NCBI RefSeq assembly: GCF_963662255.1
Contig: NC_085048.1
Coordinates: 104,064,499 to 104,128,498, forward strand
DNA length: 64,000 nt
Reading direction: 5' to 3'
Source of the DNA: Cinclus cinclus
Taxonomy: Eukaryota > Chordata > Aves > Passeriformes > Cinclidae
Part shown: positions 26,392 through 39,600 of the stretch, one piece after another
Position numbering within the stretch: position 1 is the first letter of the stretch
Layout of the letters: the number at the start of each line of letters is the position of its first letter
Translations under genes and position numbers: made by a program
The notes under the pieces: generated by a model
What the model saw: the letters and a program-made list of their open reading frames with translations, nothing else
Told to the model about the DNA's origin: nothing
Database searches by the model: none

Positions 26392-27133
26392 GACAGGATA
26401 CTGCATGCAGCTCACCCTTTTAGCAAAGTTTGCTCCAGTGAGTAAGGAAAAAATTGTGCTTGGTGTTGGAAGCAATAGAACCAATGGTTTGAACTGTGTA
26501 ATTAAAGCGTGCAACCCCTCCTTCCAAAAGTTTCCATGACAGGTCTGCTAATGAAGTGGGCAGGGGATTCAGTGAGGAAGCAGAAAGGAGGGAAAGAGCC
26601 CAGACCCTCTGCTGCGTTGGTGAGGTCCCCAGATTTTGGTGCGGGGCACAGAGAGCCATTGTAATCCTTGGAGGCTCCAGAGGAGTTTCAGTCTGTTTGC
26701 AGTCAGCACAAAGCTCAGCCCCTGCCTTTTGCTTAGAACCATCTCTCTGAGGGTGACCTGGAAACACATTTCCAGTGCCACTGTGGCAGGTTGCTGTGAC
26801 ACCAATACTAAATGCAGTCTTTGGCAGCAGCAGGAAGCATATGACAACACAAAACTGGGCATTTTCTTTTATTGTCCTAAAGTTCAAACTGGTCACTGTT
26901 ACTTCCGGCTTTGGGGGGACAGAGGGAATGGGAGGAAAGCTTTCCACCTGTGTCCTTCCTCGGACAGCCGCAAGCACAGTCAAGCTTCAGGTGCCACGTG
27001 AAGACATCAGCAGAGTCTCCAGAGGCATCAAGACTCCCCACCTCATTTCTGAAACATGGAGCAACACTGACATTTCCTTTGCAGCTGCTACAAATACTCT
27101 AAAAAATAACAGGGTCTGGCTTTTATATGACTG
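26392..27133. other. Unique sequence with long overlapping open frames
   Basis: A 187-codon frame on - (26420-26983) and a 144-codon frame on + (26775-27209) overlap here. Neither shows a motif I recognise, and the + frame runs into the CA repeat. I do not call a gene. Confidence 0.4.
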
Positions 27134-27173
27134 CCCCCCCCACACACACATACACACACACACACACACAAAA
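27134..27173. repeat. C8 followed by (CA)n
   Basis: Eight C are followed by an interrupted CA dinucleotide array with one T interruption. It is simple sequence. Confidence 0.95.
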
Positions 27174-30100
27174 GAAACCCACTCTACCACATGTAATCAC
27201 TCCCTCTGAGAAAACAAGTTGCTATGGGTTGTGCAGAGCTTCCTGAGCACTCGGGATAATGAGGGAACAGAATATATGCCATGGGAGTTCAAATCTGAGT
27301 TTACCAGCACAACACTACTCAAAAATTTTGAAATTCACTGCAAAATGCTTCATGGACTTTTTGTGGCATCCAGAACAACCTTAACAATACCTTCTTAATC
27401 TCTCACCAAGAAAATAAAAGCAGCACAGATCAGAAATAAAAGGTGTGCAGCAACCTGCTAGTGCAACCGATATGGCTTTGCTCTTTTGTGCTGAATATTG
27501 GTTTTATGCACAGTTTCAGCAGGTACACAGAACTGGGAAAGCCAGCACAAAGAAATGCTGGGAGCTGCAGCTATGTCCAGCAGCCAACAGGTCCCAGGTC
27601 CACACCTGGGTGATGCCATAAAGAGGGTTGGGACAGTCGTGAAGAAAACTGGGTGCCATCCTGAAATCCCAACTTCTTGTTTTGCACAAGGAAAGGAATA
27701 ACCAAGGGAGAAAACAACTCATGGCTGGGCTCTGCTGAGATCCAGTAAAGGTGGGCAATAAGAGCTGCTCTGGCTCTGGCTCTCTCCCCAGGGGAGCAGA
27801 GCGCCCCGTTCCTCAGCCCTCTGCATAGAGATGAAGCTGAGAATATTATGAACAGCTCTGACAAAAACAGTTTTAAAGCCAAATTGTGCTTATAAAATAG
27901 AAATTAATAGAAATTAATCACAAGAAATTAATCAATCTATTGATTGATTCTAGTATCAAAGCAGGATAGCTGTGATTTTTAATACATTCCTTAAATATAA
28001 ACATGCCTGTTTCTTTGCTCCTATAAAGGTCTTATTTTTTGTTTGTATTCCGTCTAACTCACTGTTCTTTGACTGTGCAGCACAATGTTGCAGTTAGAGC
28101 TGTCAAGCATCCTAGAGTCATAAGTATTTTTCAGACCCCTCATTAACAAACAAGCTTCCAAGCTCAATATGTGTTATCAAAATGAGATCTTTTCTCAACA
28201 GTTGACAATTATGTATTATGCAGTTACAAGTTTACAACTGGTGACACCATATTGTTAGATTTTGGCCCTGACTTTTAACAATGTGCTGCCTAATTACATT
28301 TTGTATTATATTCTGAATGTATAGGAGTATTTTATTCGTGGTCCCACTTTATTCTGCAATTTGTTTCTCAATAAATGCAAAATAATAAAAGCCCAAATCC
28401 CAGTGTGTGGAGTATTTTTATTGACCCGAGTGTTCTGCTAGTAAACACAATTTTGATGGTTTCATGAGTGAAAGTTTATTAGGCTGTGTTCGTTTTAAAA
28501 TACAATTGCCAGGGGACTGATGTTGAAATCATTTCTTGCAAGACAAACTCTGTTTTGGATGCTTTCCCAGCCCAAGCACCACAAGGAAAGCAAAATGGCT
28601 ATCTGGACACATGACATTTGGCATTCATTCTTGCAGTGGCACATGTTTAAACATTTTAATGCTGTCTTCCACTTACACAGAAAGAAAACAAAAAAACAGC
28701 TGTGAAAAACCTGATCCCTGTTTGGTACCTTCAGGGTAGTCCTCACAAATAAGTGGCCAAGTACCCTCCTTATAGGTCTGCCCAACTGGTAGATATCATT
28801 CTGCCCATCAAAACAGTGACTAGAGAGTGACAATCTATTGCCTTGAGTCATGTTATTTCTAAATTAATTTCTTTTTGCTTAGTTTTATGAAGCCATCCCC
28901 AGATTTCATCTCTGAGAGTGAAAGAATTAGGTCCAAATGGTCCTGCCCACCCTAAAATTTGTGATCTAGCCCCAGGAGAGTTACTGGGCTCTTTTCCAGC
29001 ATTACTGGAAGGGCCTCTCCTGAAAAGCCACATCAGCCAACCACACATTTCATATCTGGCACCTTTAGGGAAGTGCCACTTCCCAGGAGTCCTCGGGGGG
29101 AAAAAGGAAGCAGGAACAAATGGCAGTGGGAACACGATGGAGCTGTTTTGAAATACCCTCTGTTCCCCAGACCCCTGAGCTGCCCAACCTGACCCCAGTC
29201 AGCTTTTAGAAATAGCACCATGTGGTCTTATGAATTTGCATTTTAAGCAGCCAGGGGAAACCCTCCTGCCTGCCTCACAAAGCCATAAGGTCACATGAAT
29301 ATCCAAGTTCCTAGCTCTTGTCTCTGCCAACAGCAGAACCAGACTCACTGGTAGTAGGACAGCCCCACAGACTCAGGCAGGCAACACATCCATGAGATCC
29401 TCACTGAGCCAGCACCCATCCCGCAGGACCTCTTCTCCTCTCTCTTACCTTGGGGTGAGCCATGGCTGGTGCAACACATTTGCTAAAAGGTTCCCAGGTG
29501 TTCACAAGGCCCCTTGAAGTAAGGGCTGGGAGATTGTCAGGAGAGCATTCACTCGCTGGGGGGAAGATCATCACCGAGGGAGGCAGGAGCCATAGCTGTG
29601 CCATTCCCCTGCCCACACATCATATTGTTTTCCTCCAGCAAAGCTACTCCAGAAGCTTTCTCTGATGCCAAACGACACGAGTGAGGGGAAAGAAATAAAA
29701 ATACCGCCTCATGAAAATGTCCTGTCTGTTCATTTCCACAAGCACTAGCGAGACATTCTCCAAAATCATACACATATAAAAAGATCTAGAGGTTGCTGGT
29801 TAGTTTGTCATACATTTTTATAGGCTTTTCTGAATGGTTTTAGATTTGACATAGTAACTGACTGTTACTAGAAATAAACTGTAAGTCAATTCCATGCTTC
29901 CATAATTCACTGCCCAGGGTTGTTCAAAAAGATTTAGTGATACTTGTGATAGACAGCAAGCCTCTTGATGTTTTCATTTTCACTTAGTGCCTGTAATTCC
30001 TCAAACTTGCTGACCTCTACAGAATAGGATGCAAAAGGGCTCCAAAACTTCTTTGAAGGCACTCACTCACCAAAACATCTGAAACACTCTCATTTGGCTT

Positions 30101-30230
30101 CTTTTCTTTCCAGGGCACAAACAACAATATGGGAATAAAGCAATTGCTGTTCTTTTTAAGAAGGTGAGTGTTATTATTATCTCCATGACGGATTGTGTGG
30201 TTTTAATCATTTATAATGGAAGAAGTTAAC
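27174..30230. other. Unique noncoding sequence
   Basis: I see no gene. 27890-27955 holds repeated 'gaaattaat' motifs, and 28190-28420 is AT-rich, non-repetitive sequence that might be a conserved noncoding element. Frames such as 118 codons at 28495-28851 (-) are unsupported. Confidence 0.5.
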
Positions 30231-30255
30231 CCACCTCCCCCCCCCCCACCCCCAC
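30231..30255. repeat. C-rich tract including C11
   Basis: C11 occupies 30237-30247 within a C/A-rich stretch, giving G-quadruplex potential on the - strand. Confidence 0.95.
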
Positions 30256-30429
30256 AAACCAAAAATGTATTTTTGTGATTCAGAATGTCAGTTCTCCTGA
30301 CAGCTGCATATTGATATTTCTCTGACCGAATGCCTTCATTTTGAACTTTAACCCGTTTATAGACATTTTCCTCCTCTCTCCAGAAGTTAACAGATAAATT
30401 TTAAAGGCTCCAGGTCTGGATGTAACAGT

Positions 30430-30984
30430 GCAGAAACAGATGTGTGCCTATGGAGCGTGCGACCAGGAATGCTGGTTAGTCAGGGCTAACGAATTTAAGG
30501 TACACTCACATTCCTGGTGGTTGCGCATGAAACCCACGCGGGGCGCAGTGCACATTCCTGCTCGGGAAGCTGATGGCCATGAACTATTTAACTGTAACAG
30601 TAGGAAGAGGTAACAAGCAAAACTACTGCTGCGGCTTCTCTTTAATGCAGGATTCCCGGGACAAAAGCACCTTGATAGTATCAGCACGGATCTGTCATTA
30701 CGATTTAATTACCAGCAACAGGCCACTGACATTTGAAACTGTTTATCAGATTCCGATTCTGAAGGTGGACCGGAGGCCACCTCTCCTTCCCCCAGAGGGT
30801 AATTTTTCCCTCGGCGCAAAACACCGTATGGTTAGCGCCGGGCTGGCACCGCACCTGGAAACACGGTCCCTTGTTTTCCTGGCACAAGTGGAGAGCTTCC
30901 CAATGGCGCTGAACACCACCGAGGGCTGTGGCCTTACCACCACCATGGAGCAGATGGGAAGCAGCCAGGATCCGTGCTTCAGCT
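30430..30984. other. Weakly CpG-enriched unique stretch with a 137-codon open frame
   Basis: CpGs are more common than in flanking DNA (for example around 30455-30560 and 30815-30855) but far from island density. A + frame at 30573-30986 ends at a TAA that merges into an A18 run. The product matches nothing I know. It could be a decayed retrocopy, a regulatory element or chance. Confidence 0.35.
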
Positions 30985-31002
30985 AAAAAAAAAAAAAAAA
31001 AA
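30985..31002. repeat. A18 homopolymer
   Basis: The A run directly follows 'cttcagct' and is followed by 'ggcatggc'. No AATAAA signal is visible just upstream, so a processed-transcript tail is not well supported. Confidence 0.95.
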
Positions 31003-32628
31003 GGCATGGCAGCCCGGCTCCCGAGATCGGGTGCAGCCACAAGAGGAAACGGAACTTTCTTGGGGTATTTTTATGTAACCTGTTGATTTTAACCTAACTG
31101 GATGGAAGCACTTCCAGCAAAACCTGACCCTGAGGTGTTTGCAGTGGGGATCATTCTAATAGTTACAGGTATTCCACAACAGAATGAACACAACTCAGCT
31201 TCATACCATGCAGTCCTGTGCAGCCCTCTGCAGCCAGGACTCACATAAATTATATCCCAAGAGTCTTTGCAGAAAAAAAACCCAAACAAACCAAAACAAC
31301 CCCACACCCCACAAAGAAAATTACTTGTAACAAAATCAAGAAAGTTAAAAAAACCCGAAAGAACTGTAGGAATCGCAATCATATATTTCAATGCATTTAT
31401 GCATCCGGTTACTAAACAGGGATCTGAAAAGAAGGTAAGAAAAAAAATCAAATTGAGGCTTTGCATGAACTTCAGCATCAGACAGATGATTCTTCCCTAT
31501 TCCTTTTCTTCTGTGCATTAACTATTTAACATTGTTTTATTTTTACTTTTTTAGAAAAAAGAGAAAGTAACTGCAGGCTTTGCACACCCAGCAGAGCCAG
31601 CAAAGATCTTTCACAACCTGTCTAGCAAGCCAGTGGCTTGCTGAAAATCAATCAGCTAACAGAAGGCAGCACTGCTGACTCACAGCCATTAGCTTTTGTT
31701 TGGACATTTTCACATATTGTCTAAACTTTACTTTTTGTCTAGAAGATTTACACCAAACACCTACAACTACTCAGACTTGGGTGAACCCTGTGAGTCCCTT
31801 CCTACCCAGGATATTCCAGGATTCTCTCATGCTCACTTGCAGAAGAACCCAGGAGAAAAGGTCAGTTTTGACCCACAAAAAAAAAGAGGAAAGGAATAAA
31901 TTGCAAAAAGGTGCACTGGAAGCTGATGTGCCTCTTGCACTTTTAGCTGGAGCACAGAAAAAGCCCCTACACACACAAACACAATGTACATTTTTTATGA
32001 ATCAGGCCTTTAGTTTTAATTGCTTCTTACTATATAAGCCAATTAAGGATGAGTTGGCAGGATGAGGATCTCTCCCAGCTCATTTGAAGCTAGGAAAGGT
32101 GGAGTTTGCTTTGCTGGAGGCTCCCATTCACACAGTTGAAAAAAAAAAAAAAGTGAATGTCATTAAGCACCCCCAGTAAAAATCCTCATTCTATACAGGT
32201 AGAAAAATAAAAGCAGGAGACCCAAAAGCTCCCATTTGACCCCATCTTTCACTCACTTTCAAATGAAATCAATTACAGTATCTCTACTTGTCTGAGCTTT
32301 CAGAGATAAATACCAATAAATACAGATCCAGAACTGCACCTAGAAAAGTCTTAGGTACACATGTCCTCCGAGATCTCCCCTCCTTTCATCTATGATTGAT
32401 CTTCTTCACCTTCAGAGTGTGTCAAGGTCAGAGCTTAGTTAAGAATTCCTTTTAAAACATATTATAGACACTTTTCAATATATGCTGTGCATTTTGCAAT
32501 GCAGTGGATGATTACAGAATCACAAACCCAAAGCACATTAATTGTGGAAGCAATCAGCCTAAGTGGTGAGTATGTAGACCTTACAGATGTCATATGGGTA
32601 AGGAAGCATCTTCCAGATTAAGATACCA
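31003..32628. other. Unique noncoding sequence
   Basis: I see no gene. It contains A-rich patches near 31270-31350 and A14 at 32139-32152. Open frames up to 129 codons (31089-31478, -) are low-complexity and unsupported. Confidence 0.5.
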
Positions 32629-32663
32629 TTTTTTTTTTTTTTGTTGTGTTTTGTGGTTTTTTT
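32629..32663. repeat. T14 and T/G-rich tract
   Basis: T14 is followed by interrupted T/G sequence. It is simple sequence. Confidence 0.9.
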
Positions 32664-32906
32664 ACAACCACTTGAAGCATTTTCAAACAAACATAATTAG
32701 CAATGAGGACTGAAATGGGCTTGCAAACACTATGCTGGATTCAGACAGGGCCTTGTGACATTCCTTGTAGTTGGATATAGGAAAATTCTGCACTTGAGGA
32801 AGCAGTGAAGGATTTTTCTACAGGGAACTGGAATGGGTGTTAGACTGCCCTGCTGCAGATGAGGAGCTCCTTTGGCCTGGTGCCCATGCCATAAATCTTT
32901 TATGGC

Positions 32907-32966
32907 AAATAATATTAAATAAATAAAATAAATAAATATTAATAATAAATAATAAATAAATATTAA
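32907..32966. repeat. AT-rich (AAAT/AAT)n microsatellite
   Basis: This is an imperfect mix of AAAT and AAT units with 'attaat' interruptions over about 60 bp. Confidence 0.92.
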
Positions 32967-35900
32967 TGGCAAACCATCAAACCAGAGGGCAGCCAAGAGG
33001 TCATCAACCCACAGCCAGGCTGGGCCAAGAGTGAGCACAAGCCCCAGCCCACACCATCACTGCAAGTTTTCTTAGCAAAAACCTACAGTCTGCACAAGAG
33101 CAAAGGCTAAAAAATTGCACATTCAAGCCAAATTGTAGCTTATCAAGCAAGTGGTCAGCACTTCATTGGCGGGAAAAAATGGGCCTCACCTGCTGCTGGG
33201 ACGGGTCTTCTAATCTGAATTTTCCAGAAACTGAGAGTAAAAGATCTCTAGAATCCCCTCCAGTCTCTGTATCTGTGCATCTAAGAGCCTAAAGAGCTTT
33301 CAGCCTGCTTTTCCCAAACATCTACAGCTCCCCAGGTAAATAGAGTGGGTGGCACCTCCAAAGCAGGCCCCAGGTCTGATCCAGTCCACTGCTCTGCTGC
33401 TGCAATCACTTAGGAATGACAAAGAAAATGAAAACTTGATAAAGAAAATTAAAATCTGGCAAAAGTGAACTGTGGAATCCTAAAACTTAAAAAAAAAAAA
33501 ATAAATTGGAAAGAAGCTTCCAGCTCACGATAAACATTATAATGAAACCTCTAATTTTCCTAATGAAAGCATTATCTATCAAGATAAAAGTAAAATGATT
33601 TATTAGATTTTCAAACATCATAGAAATAAAATAGTAAATCAGTCCAGGCACTAATTATTCCATCTCAACTCGAAGCCATTAACTCTTTGCCTGCTGTAAA
33701 AACATCCTAACTACTCTTTTTAATTCCATAACCCTATGAAATAGCTTTATATAATCCAATACTAAACAATAATTACTATTGATTTGAACAGTAGTTGAAA
33801 TACTTTCTTCAAAATGTGCCTGAATTCATGACAAGAGGAAGCCCAAGAACCTGTCTGGGAGGGCTGAAATGCTTTTCAAAAAAACCCAATGAAATTACAA
33901 ACTCATGAAACTCTAAGGAGGGCTCCTGGACACTGCCAGCTCTGCTCCTCATCTCTCCCAACTCTGTTCCCCTGCACTCATCCTGCTCTGGCAAAAATCA
34001 ACCTGCTGTGTTCACCACAATTTTAAATGCTGCAGGTCTCCATCAGCTTCCCTCTTATTAAAGCACAGAATATACTGCTTGTTACTACACAAAGTGTCCC
34101 CCTGCCCCCCTCCCTCTCTCACTAATGGCTCTTTTCATGATCTGCATCAAGGATCATTTAATCTGTGAAGAATGGAAATTTCAGTGTTTGTATATCGTCA
34201 GTTATTACCTTTTATTTCTAAACTGTGTATTTGGAAGAGGAGGAAGGACTTAATGCCTTTATTTGCTGCAGAGCAAATGTTCAAGGATACTGCAGAAAGC
34301 AGTTTATCCCAGCATAATTTTAGAGGCTGGAACTGGAAGGTGCTTCAAGCCCCTTGGCTGCCATCCTCTTGGCATCTTGCGCAGCCTGTGGCACCCACTG
34401 CCGCTTCCCGCCCACTGCAACGCCCGTGTTTGGGGGCAGAGGGGCATCACATCCACTTTTTGCATTTATCCCGATCGCTCTTCTCTATGCCAATAGCCCT
34501 GGAGGCACTTCGAAAGCCAGGCAAACCCCGTTGCTATGGCAGACAAGACCCCTTGCTACCCCTCCATGCCACAGAAATCTCCAGCCACACTACCAAACAA
34601 GGCAGTCATGGTGAAGTATAGATGGATACAAAAGGCATAAATAATTATCATTTAGGAAGTCTGCACGCAGTAACATCTAAAGCTAACTGCATGTTAAGCA
34701 AGGAGATTGTAAAGTCCTCTTGAGTGGCTTAGGAAATTCAGGCACAAACAAAATCTATGAGGCAGCCTAAGTGCTGCCCTCTCCATATTTAAGCCAATGA
34801 CTATAAGAAGAGGAATTGGAATATCAAAAATAATTACATGAAAATAACTGTGTCTATTTTCCCAAGAGCTTGCCCACCTGCAAGTTCTGGTTTTGCCAAT
34901 GTAATCCTGCATTTGTCTGAGCAAACTGACTGAGAGGGATTAAAGCAGGACTCAGTGTGCTTGTGCCAGGGCTCAAATTCAGCCTGCTAGTTTCAGAGAT
35001 CGCCAAATTATTATGGGAATTAGTCAAGGGAGGAGTAGGAATTTAACCTAAATGCTCTTCCTTTGGTGACTTTAAGGTACAGTTAGTATCATTATTTTCC
35101 ATCAAGCTTCTGAAAATTATTTAATTTTTTTCCCCGTTTCGTGCCAAGGTCTTAATCTTTACTGCACTGGCAGTGAGAATGTTTTAAAGAATCATTTCCC
35201 AAGACACATTTAATACATTTCCAGTAAATTGTACATAAACCTGTCCAGCTGGCTGGGTCATTTCATCAGTGACACACCCACTGAGTGCAGGATGCCACCT
35301 GAGATTTACCTCAATGCTTTCAAAACCAAAGCGATGATGGGATATAGCTTTGCTAATGTGTGAGTGCGATGGGGAATACACTGATAACTGCCCACCAGGG
35401 AGTACAAGGATCATTTTTAGGTTTGTTATGGGAAAGATTACACAGCGGATTAGACAAAGGGGGTTGGAGATCAGCACTGAAATTACACCGACTTTAGGAA
35501 AAGCAGCATTAAAAAGCTGGTTGTTTATTTCAAACCACTTAAGAAACAGACGGTGAAGTTTATCAAGTGTTTCTGAGCTGTGTCCTGTACTGCTTTCAGA
35601 GACTGCTCCACATGTTTGGGAAGACAAGCAGAAGTTTTCACAGGATGAGGGTTCTGAGCAGGATCTGCCATGTCGGGGCAAAATATCAACAGTGACTTCC
35701 TCAGTCAGCTCTGCTGAAATTGCATCAATAAAGAATGTTCAAGATGAACATTTTTAATGGCTCCTCTTATGAATATATTTGCTGAATCCAAGTGGGGGGG
35801 AAAGAAAGAAAGAAAAGATCTTTTCACTGTTCACAAGCTATTCCTGATAAAGAGTGCAGAGCAGGCAACGTGCTAAGGAAAGACATCCTGCTGAAGCCAA

Positions 35901-36289
35901 CCTATGGTGCATCCCAGCAGCCTGATTTTAGGAAGAAGTGACTTGCTTATGGTACAAACACAATCCTTTCCTGAAGGTGATCTTGCGCCTTTACCAGCAA
36001 TGTCACCAGCCAAGTATTAAGGGAGGCCCTGGCCATGGGGACCCCACATGTCCCAGTAGGAGATGGAGTTTTGGAGCAGCACAGGGGCCCTGAGCAGTGA
36101 CAGTTGTGGCTTTGTGAGGCATTAGCACCTGGTGACACTGAAGTCCTTAGTGACAACCTGGGTGACCAGTGATGGCCCAGTCCCCTCCCATTGTTCCCCA
36201 CCACCACTGTCCCCAGCTCCCTGCCTGCCCTGTGGAGTTCTTTGGTTGAGCCAGGCTGGTGGCAGTGTCACTGCTCATCACTATCATTT
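32967..36289. other. Unique noncoding sequence
   Basis: I see no exon. A short A-run at 33489-33501 and (GAAA)n at 35800-35816 are present. 33510-33730 is AT-rich and non-repetitive. Frames of 149 codons at 34172-34621 (+) and 165 codons at 35184-35681 (-) carry no domain I recognise. Confidence 0.5.
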
Positions 36290-36660
36290 AAGTGAATTTA
36301 ATAAAATTATTTTTCTAAACTGTTTTAGATGCCATATCTATAATCCATAAAATTTATTGTGCCTTTATGCAAAATTGTACTGGAGTTGAATATATAAATC
36401 AATTTATAAGGTCTAATGACATACAAATGCTTAAAAACTAAAGGCGATGTAGTAAATTCAAATTACCATTACAAATGTAAGCTTTGTAGTCAGTGTGTGA
36501 CCCGCTAAGGATTATATTTAACTCCCCTGAGAGTGGTTTATCATAAAACTTTATACTTTTATTACAGTGAATTATTAACTCCTCCATGATGTGAGTCATT
36601 CCACGCTCTGACTATAGCTTTTTTAATGACACTATAATAGACATCTTGCTAATAGCAGTA
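36290..36660. promoter_or_regulatory. Candidate conserved noncoding element (TAAT-rich)
   Basis: An AT-rich but non-repetitive block contains at least ten TAAT/ATTA homeodomain-type cores and is free of long open frames and simple repeats. This composition is typical of deeply conserved enhancers near developmental genes. Conservation itself cannot be seen from one sequence. Confidence 0.3.
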
Positions 36661-39600
36661 GGATTGCTACCTCTGAGGTTAGAAAAAATAGATAAGCCAA
36701 AAAAAAGGAAGAAAAGAAGTGAAAAGATAAGATACATGCAACAAATATGGGAAAATGCATTTCCCAGAAGAATAAAAAATAAGAACCTCTAAGAAATTCC
36801 ATCCAAGGCTGAGCTGCGTGGAGGTCATGACAATCTTCTGGCCATGTGGAGAAGCAATGAACTGAAAAGGCTGGCATCTGAAATAACCAAAATGTTTTAC
36901 CATTAGAAGATATAAAAATCTGAATTATGATGACTAATTTTGGTTATGTGGAGAAGGATTTTTTTTGCTCCTGATGTTCCAGTTCAATCAAGCCACTTAA
37001 AGATATCTTTATACAAATTACTTGACAAACATTCCTTCTTCCATAGACTTTTCCCAATCGACATTTGCACTATCACCAGTGATCTGCAGTTTAATATTCG
37101 TATTTCCAAACCCTCCCTTGGCTGGAATTGGTCCAAATTCCTGGGAGACTTCTGGGCTCAATGACAGGACAACCAGGCCCGTGAAAAGTCCAGGGTTCAC
37201 TTCATTACCAGAAAAGTAAATCCAAGAGAGGTGTTTAACTTCACCTCTTTCTTTTGCATTTTATTTCAAATTTCAAAACAGGTCTGGCCAGCCAGGAAAT
37301 GTCACCCTTCTAGATTAATTTCTCTCTCCAAAATCCAAGCTCTGCTCCAGTTACATTTACAACAAAATTGACTGTTTTTAAGATAAAGCTAGCCCATTTT
37401 TGCTCAGATTTCCACTTTTTACAAGCACAAAAGATTTTCCATATGTTTGAATATGATTTTAAAATAGCATGTACACATTTTTCCATAAGAGAATTCTACC
37501 CAAAAGTGACTAACTACAATCTGAAGCATGCCAAGTCGTGTGGCATTACACAAAAATGAACCTGTGGGTATTTTTAAGTGATCCTCACAAAAGGAAAAAA
37601 ATAAAAATAGAAAATTCCCAGTTCTTGTATCTTCAGGATTTTTTAAATACTTTTCTTTACTAAAACAGTAAAAAAAAAAAATCAAGGAGGCAGTTTCCTA
37701 TTTCCTCATGACACTCATTAATCCATTTATAGTGCTCCTTTGCTAGCAACATGACCACAGAGCAACTGAAAAACAGCAGGAAAATTAAAACCGGCAAAGA
37801 GAGGTCAAGCCTACCTGTACAGCAAAAAATCCCCAACAGAATAGGTTGAAACAGTGGTAATGCAGTACAATTTCTCTGAAAATTCAGGAACTGCTCAGAG
37901 CTATCTATATTATAATCTTCCATTTAATACATTTATTTATAGCTGCTGCTTTTAAATGATTGCATTTTTTCTCTTTTGGACAGAGGCAGTAGTTACCACT
38001 GTGGCCACTGGACGTGCATATCCTTGCATGAGGATTTTTAGCAGTGCAAAACTTCATGGGGAGAATAACCTGCAGAAAATTCAGTCCTGCCACAAAAGTT
38101 TGCCTTATTTATCGGTTTTTCTTTGAAAACTACTTTCATTTTCAGCCTTGCCAGGGCTGCAGGGAGCACTTTCAGGGCAGAATCCACAATGGATTATACA
38201 GAGCAGGAGACAACAACTCTTGTCTTGATGAATTCACACCTACCTCTACTTGCATTCTTGGAAAAGACTTGATGTTTAGACCTAAGCAAAAGGCCTATTC
38301 CTGCATTGATCTTCCCACCACTAAATGAGAAATTTATCTAAGACTGTTAGTAATTAAAAAAACAAACCAACCAACCAACCCTGTGCTCAGTGCCACTCCA
38401 GCAGGAGTTTCTGGGCCAGGGCTGAAATAAAGGAAAATTATGCCACGTGCAAACTCAGCCTGTGGAAAAGCAAAAAGTCTGCTGTTGTGACACCACGAAA
38501 CAATCTTTTTACACAGGTTTTATGGGGCAGTTCAGTGCTGTGCTCCTGTTTGGGGCTTGTCTTTCTTTGTCAGCGTTTATTTATTTAACTATAAAGTCTC
38601 CATTGAGGCTAAGGTTTGTTTACAAGTGGTTCTCAGCCCAGAAAGCAATTAAACGTTACATTTACTAAAGATGAGTAATGCTGTAAGGGTCAACTCACAG
38701 TGACACCAGAGCAAAGCTGGGTGGCCACTGTGGATGTCACCAGTGTGTGTGCCCACCCTTTGAGAGGCATGGCTGGGACATGGCACAGAAACGTGTCCAT
38801 TTCCTGGAGGCAACCCTGCTGAGGGCAGGCCCTGTTTGCTCATCATAAAACCTGGCCATCAACCCTGTTCACCAGTAAGTATACTGACCCCTGGTCCAGT
38901 CCTGAGCACCTCACCAGACAAATCTGTTTGCCTTCAAGGTGAGGGAGAAATGCACACACAGAAGAGGATTATTTTATTTTCTTTTTTCTTTCTTCTAATG
39001 GTACTTCACATTACTGAGTAAACTGCCAACTTTGTGCTTTACCACGGGCACAGCAACTTGATCAAGGTCCAGAGTTTCCTAAACTCTAACTCTGAACCCT
39101 TACTTTGGTGAATTTTGATTCTCAACTCTAATGTTGTTCCTCAGTAACTGCTGCTTTTTTTTAATTTGTGACATCTAAACATCTTTGTATCTGAGAATGA
39201 GATGAAAGAAAAAAAAATAAGAAGTGCAGTGAGTGATTTCACATTCAAATAAAAGAGGTGCTGTACGTCAGGAAGTTACAAGCACCTGCAAACAGGAGTG
39301 CATAATGAAAAAGCCTTTTCAACCATAACTCTAACATTGTCATAGTGATGCTATAATACAATAAATTATCCTATTAAATCTAAATAGTTAGCTTTAATAA
39401 GACAGCGGTTGTATATTAAATAAATGCCAAATTATTATTAAAAATGTTCTTACTGAGGTTTAACAACTCTGTCTTATACTTGCTGCCTTATTACCTCCAA
39501 ATAAAATGCATGTAGAAGAATGTGTATTTAAACCATTGCATAAAGCACACACATGCACCAAAAAAAGAAAAAAAAAAAATTACAAATGGGTTATTCAAAT

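Noticed and set aside
25999..26514. Open frames of 104-152 codons on both strands across 26.0-26.5 kb (Lys/Arg/Glu/Gly-rich on +, Phe/Leu/Ser/Pro-rich on -)
   Set aside because: They are direct translations of the AAGGA array, which contains no stop in any frame; no domain lies outside the repeat.
26420..26983. 187-codon - strand frame
   Set aside because: No recognisable motif, it is overlapped by + strand frames, and nothing suggests splice or promoter context.
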